A stretch of DNA of 64,000 nt. Origin: Pseudomonas viridiflava (GTDB taxonomy: Bacteria; Pseudomonadota; Gammaproteobacteria; Pseudomonadales; Pseudomonadaceae). Positions 1 to 9,298 of this stretch are shown here, piece after piece (the first letter of the stretch is position 1; the number at the start of each line of letters is the position of its first letter). Both the position numbers and the translations under genes were made by a program. Under the pieces are notes generated by a model. That model saw nothing but the letters and a program-made list of their open reading frames with translations. It had not been told where the DNA came from and searched no databases. The stretch spans positions 682,001 through 746,000 of the forward strand of contig NZ_UUOC01000001.1 in NCBI RefSeq assembly GCF_900590755.1. Direction: 5' to 3'.

Positions 1-893
1 CCTTCCAGAAAATCAATAAACGCTCGCGCTTTTGCACTCAGCGCAGAGCGCTCAGTGACGCACGCGTAGATATCCATCGGCTCGGACTCGGCGGTGGCAC
101 GGTTAAGGCTGTCGGGCTCAAACAGCGCCAGCAATTGGCCGCTGTCGAGGTAGGGCTTGGCGATGAAGCTGGCAAGACGAACGATCCCGCCGCCGCTGAG
201 GGCAATCCGGGCGAGCATGTCGATGTCATCGCAGACGAATTCCGGATTGACCTTCGCCTCGACGCGCTTGCCATTGACGATGAAATGCCAGGGCAGAAAA
301 CGCCCATCGGTGGGGTAGCGAAACACCAGGCAGGCGTGGTCTTTCAGGTCATCAGGCGAACCAGGCACCCCGGCGCGGTCCAGATAGGCAGGCGACGCGC
401 AGAATACGAATGCAAAGGATGCAATCCGCCGAGCCACTAACCGATCACTCAATTGGGCATCAATGCGGATACTGACATCGATGCCTTCGAGCCTATGGTC
501 CACGCGCCGATCGGTGCTGATCAGCTCGACATTGATGCGTGGGTAAGCGGCTTTGAAAGCAGGCATCAGCGACGCCAGCACATGGCGACCGAACGCCGCA
601 GTGGTTGCGACCCGCAGCGGGCCCTGAGGCTCGCTGGCAATGCCTGCGGCCTGGGACGCCAGCTCCACTTCTCGGGGGATGTGGCGCACTTTCTCGAAAT
701 AACGGGTGCCGCTTTCCGTCAGCGCCATGGTTCGGGTGGTGCGTGACAGCAGCCGCACACCCAGATGCCCCTCAAGCCGGGTAATGCTCTGGCTGACAGC
801 GGCGGCGCTCATACCCATGGCACGCGCAGCGGCGGCGATGCTGCCCGCTTCCACGACGCGGATAAAGGTATTGATCAAACCGAGAAGATCCAT
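1..893 (-). CDS. LysR family transcriptional regulator (C-terminus cut by window edge)
   Basis: The reverse strand stays open from an ATG at 893 to the window edge, giving 297 residues; LysR proteins are usually about 300, so only a few residues are missing. The N-terminus (MDLLGLINTFIRVVEAGS) and the following segment with AAVSQSITRLE and RLLSRTTR form the classical LysR winged helix-turn-helix, followed by a periplasmic-binding-protein-like effector domain that starts near residue 90. It is divergent from the DUF2798 gene at 1020, which it may regulate. The effector is unknown. The fold assignment is secure; the target is inferred from position only. Confidence 0.9.
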   Translation of the reverse strand, partial: MDLLGLINTFIRVVEAGSIAAAARAMGMSAAAVSQSITRLEGHLGVRLLSRTTRTMALTESGTRYFEKVRHIPREVELASQAAGIASEPQGPLRVATTAAFGRHVLASLMPAFKAAYPRINVELISTDRRVDHRLEGIDVSIRIDAQLSDRLVARRIASFAFVFCASPAYLDRAGVPGSPDDLKDHACLVFRYPTDGRFLPWHFIVNGKRVEAKVNPEFVCDDIDMLARIALSGGGIVRLASFIAKPYLDSGQLLALFEPDSLNRATAESEPMDIYACVTERSALSAKARAFIDFLE

Positions 894-1019
894 CCAGCCC
901 TCGCTCTTTATTCGTTGATTATTTTTAACAATGATTCAATCAGCGGCGGTCTACTGGCTGGCTCCGGGACTTGTTAGCTTGGCCACTCTATCGACAAAGC
1001 CCCGTGACGAGGTTCGCCC
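894..1019. promoter_or_regulatory. Divergent intergenic region between lysR and DUF2798 gene
   Basis: This 126-bp gap separates two divergent starts and must hold both promoters. The AT-rich stretch at about 913-945 is the likely LysR box region, but I see no unambiguous T-N11-A palindrome. The DUF2798 gene has a GAGG ribosome-binding site about 7 bases before its ATG. Confidence 0.35.
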
Positions 1020-1283
1020 ATGACCGCCAACAATGCCGGTAAATCAGCAGCAATTCGCTTTCCAAAACGCGCAACGCCCTACGTATTCGCCCTGTACATG
1101 GCGACCATCATGGCCTTTCTGATGTGCCTGGTGATTACCCTGGCCGAGTTTGGAATGAACGAACATTACATGAGGAATGTGATGAATGCTTATCAGGTGG
1201 CGATGCCTTCGGCATTTCTGTGCGTATTGATTGTTCGGCCCATGGTTGCCCGGCTCGTGGCGTGGACCGTGCACGGGCATTGA
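1020..1283 (+). CDS. DUF2798 small membrane protein
   Basis: This 87-residue protein has a short basic N-terminus and two hydrophobic helices (about residues 22-42 and 60-80). The second carries the MPSAFLCVLIVRPMVARLV segment typical of the DUF2798 family, and the length fits that family of two-helix inner-membrane proteins. Function is unknown. The start is supported by GAGG upstream. The divergent LysR gene is the obvious candidate regulator. Confidence 0.8.
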   Translation: MTANNAGKSAAIRFPKRATPYVFALYMATIMAFLMCLVITLAEFGMNEHYMRNVMNAYQVAMPSAFLCVLIVRPMVARLVAWTVHGH

Positions 1284-1350
1284 GGAGAGCCAGACGACGG
1301 CAGCTGGCAGATGCTTCTGCGTTAGCCTGCTCCAAAAGCGATCACCGCCC

Positions 1351-1512
1351 CCTGTGGGAGCGAGGCTTGCCCGCGAATTGGGTGACGCGGTTTGTCTGAC
1401 ACGCCGCGTCATCGTTCATCGTCTGAATGCCGCCCAGACCAAGCACCGCTCCCACATGACGCCGCAGAACCCGTGGGAGGGAGGCTTGCCCGCGAATTGG
1501 GCGACGCGGTCG
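1351..1512. repeat. REP elements, 'GGAGCGAGGCTTGCCCGCGA' family
   Basis: Two direct copies start at about 1353 and 1473. Between them an inverted partial copy (AAGCACCGCTCCCACA) lies at 1441-1456, so at least one inverted pair can fold into a long hairpin. The copies fill most of the gap between the DUF2798 and YqaA-like genes. Confidence 0.85.
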
Positions 1513-1557
1513 CCTCAGGCATAATGGCGACCCCAACCAACCCCGGCCGACAAATAC

Positions 1558-1998
1558 GTGTTTGAACTCACCAGCTATCTGGGCTTATTCGTCGCGGCAT
1601 TCGGTGCTGCCACGCTCCTGCCCCTGCAATCCGAAGCCCTGCTGGTGGGCATGCTGATCTCGCAGAGTTATTCGATTCTGCTGCTGGTGGTGGTCGCCAG
1701 TTTCGGCAATGTGCTGGGCTCGCTTGTTAACTGGTACGTCGGCCGCTCAATCGAGGGTTTTCGTGACAGGCGTTGGTTCCCGCTGAAACAACACCAACTC
1801 GACAAGGCTCAAGAAACTTACCGACGGTTCGGTCGCTGGGCATTGCTGGCCAGTTGGGTGCCGATTATCGGCGACCCCATCACCATGATCGCCGGCGTGA
1901 TGCGTGAGCCGCTCTGGAGTTTTCTGATCATCGTGACCATCGCAAAAGTCGCGCGTTATCTGGTGCTGACCGCTCTGACACTAGGCTGGATGAGCTGA
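1558..1998 (+). CDS. YqaA-like small inner-membrane protein (SNARE-associated/DedA-like)
   Basis: This 146-residue protein has four hydrophobic segments and the layout of YqaA-type VTT-domain proteins: an N-terminal LLPLQSEALLVGML segment, a central GNVLGSLVNWYVGR motif, the linker ETYRRFGRWALLASWVPIIGDP, and a final helix. These proteins are shorter relatives of DedA flippase-type membrane proteins; the role of YqaA itself is not settled. The start is GTG. Its last 18 bases overlap the 3' end of the convergent trmK gene. Confidence 0.8.
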   Translation: MFELTSYLGLFVAAFGAATLLPLQSEALLVGMLISQSYSILLLVVVASFGNVLGSLVNWYVGRSIEGFRDRRWFPLKQHQLDKAQETYRRFGRWALLASWVPIIGDPITMIAGVMREPLWSFLIIVTIAKVARYLVLTALTLGWMS

Positions 1999-2691
1999 CG
2001 CCAACAGCTCAGTAATCCACCGGGCCTGACAGACCACTTCTTGCCGCTTGTCTTCGGGCACGGCCTGCTGCGCGCGGGCGAAGTTGTGCAGGGTCTGCTG
2101 TTTGTAACGCAGGATTCGCGTCCACTTGAGCAGAAATGCCGGACTGCGCGCCTGCATCAACAACGGACCGAAGTACAACTGCTCAGGGCTGTAGATGACC
2201 GGTGCTGCGCGTTCGGCAACGATTATTTCGTAGTGGAAGCGGTTTTCCTGCAACACCTCTTCAAAGAGGATGCGATAGCCATTGTCCATCAGCCATTGGC
2301 GCAGAGGCTGTTCGCCGCCGTTGGGTTGCAGGATCAGGCGTTCCTCACCACTCAGGCGTGCTTTGCCAGCCTCAAGAATGTCGCGAATGGTCTCGCCGCC
2401 CATGCCGCAAATGCTCACCGCCGTGATCCCGTCAGCGGGCTCGATCGCCATCAGGCCATTGGCGTGGCGCACACAAATCTGCTGTTCCAGATCGCTTTCG
2501 CGAACGGTGCGCTCAGCCGCGTGAAACGGCGTCAACGCCACCTCACCTGCTACCGCGGACTCAATGGCACCACGGCGCATCAACGCCACCGGCAAGTAAC
2601 CGTGATCGGAGCCGATATCGGCCAGCCGCGCACCGGCAGGCACCTGCGCAGCAACACGCTCAAGGCGCATGGACAATGTCTGTTGATTCAA
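1981..2691 (-). CDS. trmK: tRNA (adenine(22)-N(1))-methyltransferase TrmK family
   Basis: This 236-residue class I SAM-dependent methyltransferase has the SAM-binding loop LADIGSDHGYLPVAL near residue 23, a conserved ISICGMGGETIRDIL segment near residue 92, and the LQPN motif near residue 120 in the catalytic position. TrmK enzymes methylate N1 of A22 in tRNA; the family is best studied in Gram-positive bacteria and also occurs in Pseudomonas. The gene is convergent with the YqaA-like gene and overlaps it slightly. Confidence 0.88.
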   Translation of the reverse strand: MNQQTLSMRLERVAAQVPAGARLADIGSDHGYLPVALMRRGAIESAVAGEVALTPFHAAERTVRESDLEQQICVRHANGLMAIEPADGITAVSICGMGGETIRDILEAGKARLSGEERLILQPNGGEQPLRQWLMDNGYRILFEEVLQENRFHYEIIVAERAAPVIYSPEQLYFGPLLMQARSPAFLLKWTRILRYKQQTLHNFARAQQAVPEDKRQEVVCQARWITELLASAHPA

Positions 2692-2760
2692 TTTCGGCCC
2701 CTTTGGACTAATCGGGGCGCGATTCTATGGTTGTCTGCACCTTTCAACTACCCCCAATCT

Positions 2761-2849
2761 TGTGGGACCGGCTTTAGCCGGGAAAGCGGCAGTGATAACA
2801 ACACAGCGGATCCGCATATCCAGCCCCTTCCTGGCTAAAGCCGGTCCCC
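2761..2849. repeat. REP pair (REPIN), 'GGGACCGGCTTTAGCCGGG' family
   Basis: A REP at 2761-2783 and its inverted copy at 2825-2849 flank about 45 bp of unrelated sequence. The pair lies between the trmK promoter and the 3' end of the gal gene. Confidence 0.9.
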
Positions 2850-2888
2850 CGACGATCCGAGCTCAAGCTTGCATGTATTGATGACCCG

Positions 2889-3815
2889 CTAATCGTAAAA
2901 CGGCTCAACCAGTGTCCGGCTGCCGACAAAGAAACTGTCCGCCACCAGTCGTAGCGGCTGAAGGTCAAGATCACTGGCCTTGTCGCCGATCAATTGCTGA
3001 AAGTGCCGATAAACCGCTGGGTATTCGCCCTCCTCCGACACGGTCTGGAGCACGCCGTCGATGCTTAACAGGGCGCCACCGTTATCGAGGCGCAAGACAC
3101 CCTCGGCGCAGCGGATCTCGATGCTCCACAGCTCATCATGACCATGGTCGAAATCGAACTCGGCGCGAACATCCAGGCGCTGCGCGTCGGACATTTTGAT
3201 GGACGCGGCGATAGGCGACTGGCAGTTGTCGGGCACGCGCAGCTCGGCGGCCTCGACGAACAGCGGCAACGGTAACAGGTGGGTCACAATGGACAGGGCA
3301 TTGATGCCGGGGTCGAAAACACCTAAGCCGCCCGGCTGCCAGATCCACGCCTGGCCGGGATGCCACTTGCGCACGTCTTCCTTCCAGTCGATCTGCACGC
3401 CTTGCAGGGTGCGGGTCGCCAGCCAGTCACGGGCGGCTTCGATGCCGGGCGCGTAGCGTGAATGCCAGGCAAACAGGCCACTGACGCCCTGTTCTTCGGC
3501 CTGGCTGACCAAGGCCATCGCCTCACCCAGCGTGGCGCACGGCGGCTTCTCCACCAGCACGTGCTTGCCTGCCGCCAGGGCCTGTTGCACCAGAGCGAAA
3601 CGCCCTTGGGGCGGCGTGCAGAACGCAATCGCATCCACCGGTGGGCCGTTTTCCAGCAGCTCACTCAAGGACTGGAAATTCTCTACCCCTGGGCAGGGTT
3701 GCCCCTGGGTCGCCACTGACACCAGCTCAAACCCGGAATTGGCTCTGATGGCGGGAACGTGTTGGTCCTGGGCAATTTTGCCGTAGCCCACCAGCCCGAG
3801 ACGGATCGGTTGCAT
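2889..3815 (-). CDS. gal: D-galactose 1-dehydrogenase (Gfo/Idh/MocA family)
   Basis: This 308-residue protein begins with a Rossmann fold (IRLGLVGYGKIAQDQHVPAI) and carries the family EKP signature as HVLVEKPPCATLG near residue 95. From memory it closely matches the P. fluorescens galactose dehydrogenase, including WKEDVRKWHPGQAWIWQPGG and GVFDPGINALSIVTHLLP. The enzyme oxidises D-galactose to galactono-lactone with NAD(P), the first step of the oxidative (De Ley-Doudoroff) route. A ribosome-binding site, CAGGAG, lies 6 bases before the ATG. No other galactonate genes are nearby, so it appears as a single-gene unit. Confidence 0.9.
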   Translation of the reverse strand: MQPIRLGLVGYGKIAQDQHVPAIRANSGFELVSVATQGQPCPGVENFQSLSELLENGPPVDAIAFCTPPQGRFALVQQALAAGKHVLVEKPPCATLGEAMALVSQAEEQGVSGLFAWHSRYAPGIEAARDWLATRTLQGVQIDWKEDVRKWHPGQAWIWQPGGLGVFDPGINALSIVTHLLPLPLFVEAAELRVPDNCQSPIAASIKMSDAQRLDVRAEFDFDHGHDELWSIEIRCAEGVLRLDNGGALLSIDGVLQTVSEEGEYPAVYRHFQQLIGDKASDLDLQPLRLVADSFFVGSRTLVEPFYD

Positions 3816-4059
3816 GGATGACTCCTGTTTTTTGTTGGAAGTTTTGTAGGAAGCTTTATAGGAAATAATGCGGCAAGACTACGTATATGCAGGACGGATC
3901 GCCACTGCGCGTGAATTCAGCCGTGGAGCATGCATGCATAACGAGCCGCCGGGCCCCAAAGAACACCAATTGGAATGCCATATTTAAACAATGGTCTACG
4001 CTCCAATCAGTCCAGGACGCATTCACTCCCCTAATGTCTTGTTGTCAAGGAGAGACTGT

Positions 4060-4471
4060 ATGAGAGACCGAGCCAATGATTTCAGGCTAGCAGGGCGCCT
4101 GATCACAGCTGATCGGCCAGGGTTTGGCGACCTATTCGGCACCCCGGTTCCCCCGATTCATGAGGGGTTTGAAAACCCCGTAAAAACAGTGATCGGCTGC
4201 CAATACGCCTCGTCGGCGCGTAAAGAGCATGACCGCTGGTCAGCTGGTTGCCCAGATAGCCAGCGCGCCTCACCCGACGCCCATCGCGTCCAGCAACTTT
4301 GCCGGGCTGCTCGTCTCGCCAATTATGGCGGCGATGGCTTATGCCAGCAGGACACTCATCCTTTTTGATAACGACGCCCGTCAACTGAAATCGATGGGCA
4401 TCGCCGTGGATTTTTCCAGCAGCTTACCTATCCGGACAACGTCTCCAACGGCGTCACGGAACAGGGTCTAA
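4060..4471 (+). pseudogene. Decayed minor pilin gene, probably pilW remnant
   Basis: An AAGGAG ribosome-binding site 8 bases upstream precedes an ATG at 4060, and the frame begins MRDRANDFRL, which resembles a prepilin leader (MRxRxxGFSL) with its glycine and serine changed. There is no hydrophobic helix after it. At the other end, 22 bases before pilX, one frame reads YPDNVSNGVT and the next frame reads RNRV then stop; together they resemble the usual PilW C-terminus. At about 410 bp it is well under half the length of a normal pilW. The likely history is internal deletion plus frameshift. The open frame from 4060 itself stops at 4368. The 3816-4059 gap before it shows no feature beyond the gal promoter. 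Confidence 0.4.
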
Positions 4472-4493
4472 AGGAACACGAGAGGACGATCAC

Positions 4494-4988
4494 ATGCGCC
4501 AATCAAGAACCAGCTTTTCCCACCATCAGCGCGGCATGGTGCTGGTAGTCAGCCTGATGTTCCTGCTGCTGCTGTCGATGCTGGGGGTTTCTTCGATGCA
4601 AAGCGCCGCGCTGCAGGAAAAAATGGCCAGCAGCCTGAGTTTTCGCAATCAGTCTTTTCAAATCGCGGAAGCGGTTCTGCGTGCGGGGGAGAGTTCGATC
4701 CTGGCCAACGGTTTTTCTCTTGGACAGTGCACCTATTGTTTACCGCCCCCTGAGTCGACCAAGGTGGTGGCCAGCGGTACCTACAGCGATGGGCCAAGTT
4801 CGGGCCTGCAGTGGATTGCGTCGGGACAAGGGTTTTATCTGATCCAGAAACTGGGCGAGACCAAAACCCCCGTGGTGATGCCATCGGTCTGCTCAGGGGG
4901 GGCGACAGTGACGCTTTACCGGATCACATCGGTGAGTAACAAGGGGACGTCAAGGTCGGTACTGGAGAGTGTGTATGGCACTTGCTAG
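4494..4988 (+). CDS. pilX: Type IV pilus minor pilin PilX
   Basis: This 164-residue protein has a short basic leader ending HHQRG, then MVLVVSLMFLLLLSMLGVSS, the hydrophobic N-terminal helix of a PilX-type prepilin. The usual N-terminal PilX motif continues as SAALQEKMASSLSFRNQSFQIAEA in two contiguous parts. Two cysteines near the C-terminus may form the minor-pilin disulfide loop. GAGAGGA precedes the ATG. PilX belongs to the minor-pilin complex that primes pilus assembly and carries PilY1. It overlaps pilY1 by 14 bases, so the two are probably translated together. Confidence 0.85.
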   Translation: MRQSRTSFSHHQRGMVLVVSLMFLLLLSMLGVSSMQSAALQEKMASSLSFRNQSFQIAEAVLRAGESSILANGFSLGQCTYCLPPPESTKVVASGTYSDGPSSGLQWIASGQGFYLIQKLGETKTPVVMPSVCSGGATVTLYRITSVSNKGTSRSVLESVYGTC

Positions 4989-7900
4989 GCAGCTGCGCCG
5001 TGGAATGAAATACGTCTACGGTGCGCTACTTGCGTTGTATCTGATGGCACCGGCCTATGCATTTACGCCTGCACCCGCACCGCTGCTGAACTCGTCGGTA
5101 GTGCCATCAAACGTCATGCTGATGATTGATAACTCGGGGAGCATGTACAACATCATCTGGTCGTCCAGTTTTGACTCGACCGTCACGACCCGGCCTTCAG
5201 TGCGTTACTCCTACACATGCATAGGTCTGTTCGGAATCGTGATTCCGTGCCTGACGCCGACCACCATTTCCGGGACTGATACGGTATCGGTAGGTGAGCT
5301 GTCGGCGCTCAGCCTTCTTGGGTTATCGGTAAATTGCCTAGTCGGCGGCGTGCCGGTCTATCGAGGCGCGTTGCAATATTGCATCAAGCTGCCGGATCCG
5401 GCTGGCGGCGGTTTGACTCGCTATACAGCCGATTATTTATCCTGGCTGATCGATACCTTTCCGGTCAGTGGCGGCCTGATTGACGTGACCGGCGGGCAAA
5501 TTCCGACTCAGTACCGGATGAGCGTGGCCAAATCGGTGGCGACTAATCTGGTGGCCGCCAACACCACACTGCGTATGGGGCTGGCCGCCTACAACGACCC
5601 GATAAACGGAAACCAAGGCCCCGGCGGACGGATCGTGACCAATGTGCTCGATCTGTCCCCCGTCACCAAAACCAAATACCAGCCGACTCAAGTGACCCAG
5701 GCCCAGGCAACCGCCAACATCAAAACGCTGCAAGACTCCATCAATGCACTGGTGCCGTCAGCCAACTCGCCCATGGCTGAAACCTACTACGAAGTGACCC
5801 GCTATTTTCGCGGCCTCCAGCCCAACTACAATTCGACGCCTGCCCGATACACCAGCCCTATTCAATACCGCTGTCAGAAAAACTACGGCATCGTGATCAC
5901 TGACGGCTTGCCGACTTACGACCGAACCTTCCCCGGCAACGATCCTGATGATGTGCTCAATACCGCTCGATCTCTGCCCAACTGGGATCTGAATGCGGCC
6001 AACGATGGCACCAATCTCAGCGGCGACGCCGAGGGCAACACGCTGTATCTGGATGATGTAGCCAAGTTCGCCTACGACATTGATATGCGCAAAGCGGCCG
6101 ACGGTAACGATCTGGCGCTCAAAAGCTGGGATGACACTAGTTTTCCTCAGCAGAACATGAATACCTACACCATCGGTTTCATCAACAGCAACCAGATGCT
6201 GGTTGACGCCGCCGACAACACTCATGGACGCGGCAAGTACTATCAAGCGAACGACAGCAGCGGCCTTTCCGGCTCATTGCAGATGGCATTGAGTGACATT
6301 TTCAGTGTCTACGCGGGGGCGGGTTCAGGCACCGGCGGAGGCGCAGCCAATTCGTCCACCCTGAGCACCGGTGCCCGCTATTACCAATCGTTTTATGATC
6401 CAAGCGATTGGCACGGCACGGTCAATGCTTTTGATATCGACCCAGCCACACTTACATTGAGCGCGGCAAAATGGTCCACCGACACCACGGTTGTCGCGGG
6501 GGCCACGGCGCCTGTTTTTGAGTCCTGGAGCACCGGGACCACGCCGACCAAAATCACCCTCAGCTACTCAAACTTTTCTGCGGCACAACAGGCCACCCTC
6601 AACACCGGATTGCCGGCGGGCGTCAGTGGCGCGCAATTGATCAACTGGACCATGGGCGCCGCCAACCCCAGCTTGCGGACGCGCACCCGATTGCTCGGGG
6701 ACATCGTCAACTCGCCGCTGATCGCCGCCATGCCCACTGACAAGACATCTGCCGATATTGCGGGCGACACCAGCTACAGCAGCTACGTGGCTACCAAAGC
6801 CGCCAACATGACGCCCAGCGTGCTGGTCAATGCCAACGACGGCTTTTTCAATGTCTTGAATGCTGACGGCACACGTCGCTACGCCTACATGCCTTCCACC
6901 GCCCTGCCCTCACTGGCAAGCATTGCCACTCCTGGGTATGGCTCCGGCATTCATAGATTCACGGTAGATGGCCAGGTCGCGGTTTTTGATGCGCAAGCGG
7001 GCACGTCCTGGCGGACCATCGCCTTTGGCGGGGTTGGCGCGGGAGGCAAGGCGTACTTCGCCATCAAACTCTATGAAACCAATAACACCCCGGTCGCGTT
7101 GTGGGAGATAAAGGCTCCCGATACCACTACCCCGGCAAACCCATTCAATAATCTGGGCTACGCCTACTCCAAACCGGAAGTTGGACGCATGGCCGATGGC
7201 ACCAGCATCGTCGTGCTGGGCAATGGTTACGGCAGTTTCACCGGACGAGCATCGCTGTTTGTGGTCAACGCCAACACCGGCGCGCTGATCAAAGAGATCC
7301 AGACCCCGATCATGGTGACCGGCGAAACCGACAACGGTCTGTCTTCGGTGAAATTGAAGGTCAATGCCCAGAACGTGGTGCAGGCCGCCTATGCCGGGGA
7401 TCTCAAAGGCCGGTTGTGGAAGTTCGACTTGAGCAGCACCGCGGCAACCGGCTGGGGAGTCGCGTTTGGCGGGGCCAAGCCTTTGTTCACCGCCCCGGGT
7501 GGCGACACTCAACCCATCACGGTTCAGCCCTTGCTGCTGGATCACCCGCTCAACGGCAAAATCGTCTATGTCGGTACGGGCAAATTCATGGAACCCGTCG
7601 ACAAGACCACGACCGCTCAACAGGGGTTCTATGCGATATGGGACGCCGACGCCGGGGCCGGAGGAATCGTCCAGACCGATCTGGTGGCGCAGACCATCAA
7701 TAGCGGCAGTGTGATGGGCCTTAACGGCAACACCTACTACACCTCATCGAGTAACGACGTGGACTGGACAGCCAAAAAAGGCTGGTATGTCTTGCTGGGC
7801 ACCGATGACCCGTTTCTCGGCGAGCGGATCATTTATCCGGCGCAGACCAGCCGCAGCCGGATCATCTTCACCACCGCTGCGGTCTCGTCGCTCGACCCTT

Positions 7901-8238
7901 GCGCAAGTGCGGGCACCGGCACCGGCCGCTTGTTTGAACTGGATGCGGCCAAGGGCGGCATGCTCAATTACCAGGTTCTGGATACGTCCGGCGACGGCAG
8001 AATCACAGGTGACGACACCAAAATCTCTGCGGTCGCCTTTCTCAATGGGATCCCGAGTAATCCGACGATCCTGACAAGTTCGGGATTGGGAGCAGTGTCG
8101 GGAACGGGGACAAGTACCGGGCCAGCGCCTGACGTCAAGATCGTGACCGACTCAAAAGGTAACAGCTTTCCGATCCGCGAGGCTGGGGCCGCTGGTGCTG
8201 CGGGCTCTCAACGAATCATGTGGCGCCAGATTCAGTAG
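4975..8238 (+). CDS. pilY1: Type IV pilus tip adhesin / biogenesis factor PilY1
   Basis: Starting at the ATG inside the end of pilX, the protein is 1087 residues; a GTG two codons earlier is also possible. It has a signal peptide ending near APAYAFTP, then a von Willebrand A-like segment, NVMLMIDNSGSMY, near residues 46-58 with the DxSxS metal site. The C-terminal half is the PilY1 beta-propeller domain, and DTSGDGRITGDD near residues 1003-1014 matches the calcium-binding loop that controls pilus extension in P. aeruginosa. PilY1 normally works with fimT/U, pilV, W, X and E; here only pilX is intact next to it, so function depends on pilus genes elsewhere. Confidence 0.88.
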   Translation: MALARQLRRGMKYVYGALLALYLMAPAYAFTPAPAPLLNSSVVPSNVMLMIDNSGSMYNIIWSSSFDSTVTTRPSVRYSYTCIGLFGIVIPCLTPTTISGTDTVSVGELSALSLLGLSVNCLVGGVPVYRGALQYCIKLPDPAGGGLTRYTADYLSWLIDTFPVSGGLIDVTGGQIPTQYRMSVAKSVATNLVAANTTLRMGLAAYNDPINGNQGPGGRIVTNVLDLSPVTKTKYQPTQVTQAQATANIKTLQDSINALVPSANSPMAETYYEVTRYFRGLQPNYNSTPARYTSPIQYRCQKNYGIVITDGLPTYDRTFPGNDPDDVLNTARSLPNWDLNAANDGTNLSGDAEGNTLYLDDVAKFAYDIDMRKAADGNDLALKSWDDTSFPQQNMNTYTIGFINSNQMLVDAADNTHGRGKYYQANDSSGLSGSLQMALSDIFSVYAGAGSGTGGGAANSSTLSTGARYYQSFYDPSDWHGTVNAFDIDPATLTLSAAKWSTDTTVVAGATAPVFESWSTGTTPTKITLSYSNFSAAQQATLNTGLPAGVSGAQLINWTMGAANPSLRTRTRLLGDIVNSPLIAAMPTDKTSADIAGDTSYSSYVATKAANMTPSVLVNANDGFFNVLNADGTRRYAYMPSTALPSLASIATPGYGSGIHRFTVDGQVAVFDAQAGTSWRTIAFGGVGAGGKAYFAIKLYETNNTPVALWEIKAPDTTTPANPFNNLGYAYSKPEVGRMADGTSIVVLGNGYGSFTGRASLFVVNANTGALIKEIQTPIMVTGETDNGLSSVKLKVNAQNVVQAAYAGDLKGRLWKFDLSSTAATGWGVAFGGAKPLFTAPGGDTQPITVQPLLLDHPLNGKIVYVGTGKFMEPVDKTTTAQQGFYAIWDADAGAGGIVQTDLVAQTINSGSVMGLNGNTYYTSSSNDVDWTAKKGWYVLLGTDDPFLGERIIYPAQTSRSRIIFTTAAVSSLDPCASAGTGTGRLFELDAAKGGMLNYQVLDTSGDGRITGDDTKISAVAFLNGIPSNPTILTSSGLGAVSGTGTSTGPAPDVKIVTDSKGNSFPIREAGAAGAAGSQRIMWRQIQ

Positions 8239-8263
8239 ATCACCCCGCCTCCCACTCGCCGAA

Positions 8264-9220
8264 TCAGTGCCCGTGCTCTACAGGCGGTGCCCCCAGGGGC
8301 ACCCGATGACAGTTCAGACACCAGACAACGCCTGTAACCAGCAGCCCTACAGCGGCCAGCTCATAGCCGTCTGGCAGTCGGCTTTCCCATAGAAATCCAA
8401 AAACCAGCGCCGCCAGGGTTTCAACCACCAGCACTTGCCCACTGAGCGCCAAGGGTAAGAGTCGGCTCGCCTGGTTCCAGCACGCCCCGCCCACAACCGA
8501 TGATAAAAGCGCCACGCCAGCGGCCACCGTCAGGAAATTCAGCCATTGTGAGGTGTCATGGGCGTCGGCCTGAAAGCCCAATACCGGCAATGCCAGCAGC
8601 AGGGACTGCGCCCCGGTCATCACGCCCGTCAGCAGCGCCCAGTCATGGGAGGAAATGCTGGCCACTTGCACGAGCCGCCGGGCGTTGCTGACCGCGAACC
8701 AGCTCCAGGTCAGCAACGCGCCCACTGCGCAGATCACCCCTAAGATGCCCGACCCGTTATCAGGCCTGTCGGCATTGATCAGTGAATGCCAGCTGATAAG
8801 CGCTACCCCGCCCACAGCGCAACACAACGAAGGGAACAGCGTGCGCATGGAAACAGCATTGGCGTCATGACGCCCGGCCAGGGTGACGAGCACTGGGATC
8901 AGCCCGACGATCAGAGACGTGGTCGCGATGCCTACCAACTGAACACCCGTACCCACCAGCGAGTAGTAAATCAGGTTGCCGATCAGGCTAAGCAAGAACA
9001 GTGACTTCCAGTCGGCCAAGGTGAGACTGGCGCAGACTCGCCTCCAGCGTGGCATCAGCACAGCCGCCGATATCGCGCCGTAACACAGGAATCTCAGGAC
9101 CGCGAATTGCAAACCGCTCAACCCTGGGGTCAGCTGCGGCCCGAGGAAAATCACTCCCCAGCATAGACCCGCACACACCCCGTAGCAGATGCCCTTGAGC
9201 AGTGATCGATCAGCCAACAT
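8264..9220 (-). CDS. EamA (drug/metabolite) family transporter
   Basis: This 318-residue inner-membrane protein has about ten hydrophobic helices in two EamA repeats. The first contains GLCWGVIFLGPQLTPGLSGLQF and the second ALSGQVLVVETLAALVFGFLWE, both in positions typical of the family. Members export amino acids, metabolites or drugs; the substrate is not visible here. The ATG at 9220 is chosen because GGAGGGAGG lies just upstream; a GTG at 9238 would fall before that site. The AraC-type gene upstream on the same strand is a likely regulator. Confidence 0.85.
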   Translation of the reverse strand: MLADRSLLKGICYGVCAGLCWGVIFLGPQLTPGLSGLQFAVLRFLCYGAISAAVLMPRWRRVCASLTLADWKSLFLLSLIGNLIYYSLVGTGVQLVGIATTSLIVGLIPVLVTLAGRHDANAVSMRTLFPSLCCAVGGVALISWHSLINADRPDNGSGILGVICAVGALLTWSWFAVSNARRLVQVASISSHDWALLTGVMTGAQSLLLALPVLGFQADAHDTSQWLNFLTVAAGVALLSSVVGGACWNQASRLLPLALSGQVLVVETLAALVFGFLWESRLPDGYELAAVGLLVTGVVWCLNCHRVPLGAPPVEHGH

Positions 9221-9298
9221 GGCACCCTCCCTCCACACGTAAAGCGCGCAGTCTGGAGCCGCTCACTCGAGGAAGATTGTCGATAACGGTTGGCTTTT

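Noticed and set aside
4157..4182. Hairpin GGGGTTT-GA-AAACCCC considered as a terminator
   Set aside because: There is no T-run on either strand after the 7-bp stem, and it lies inside the pilin relic rather than after a gene.
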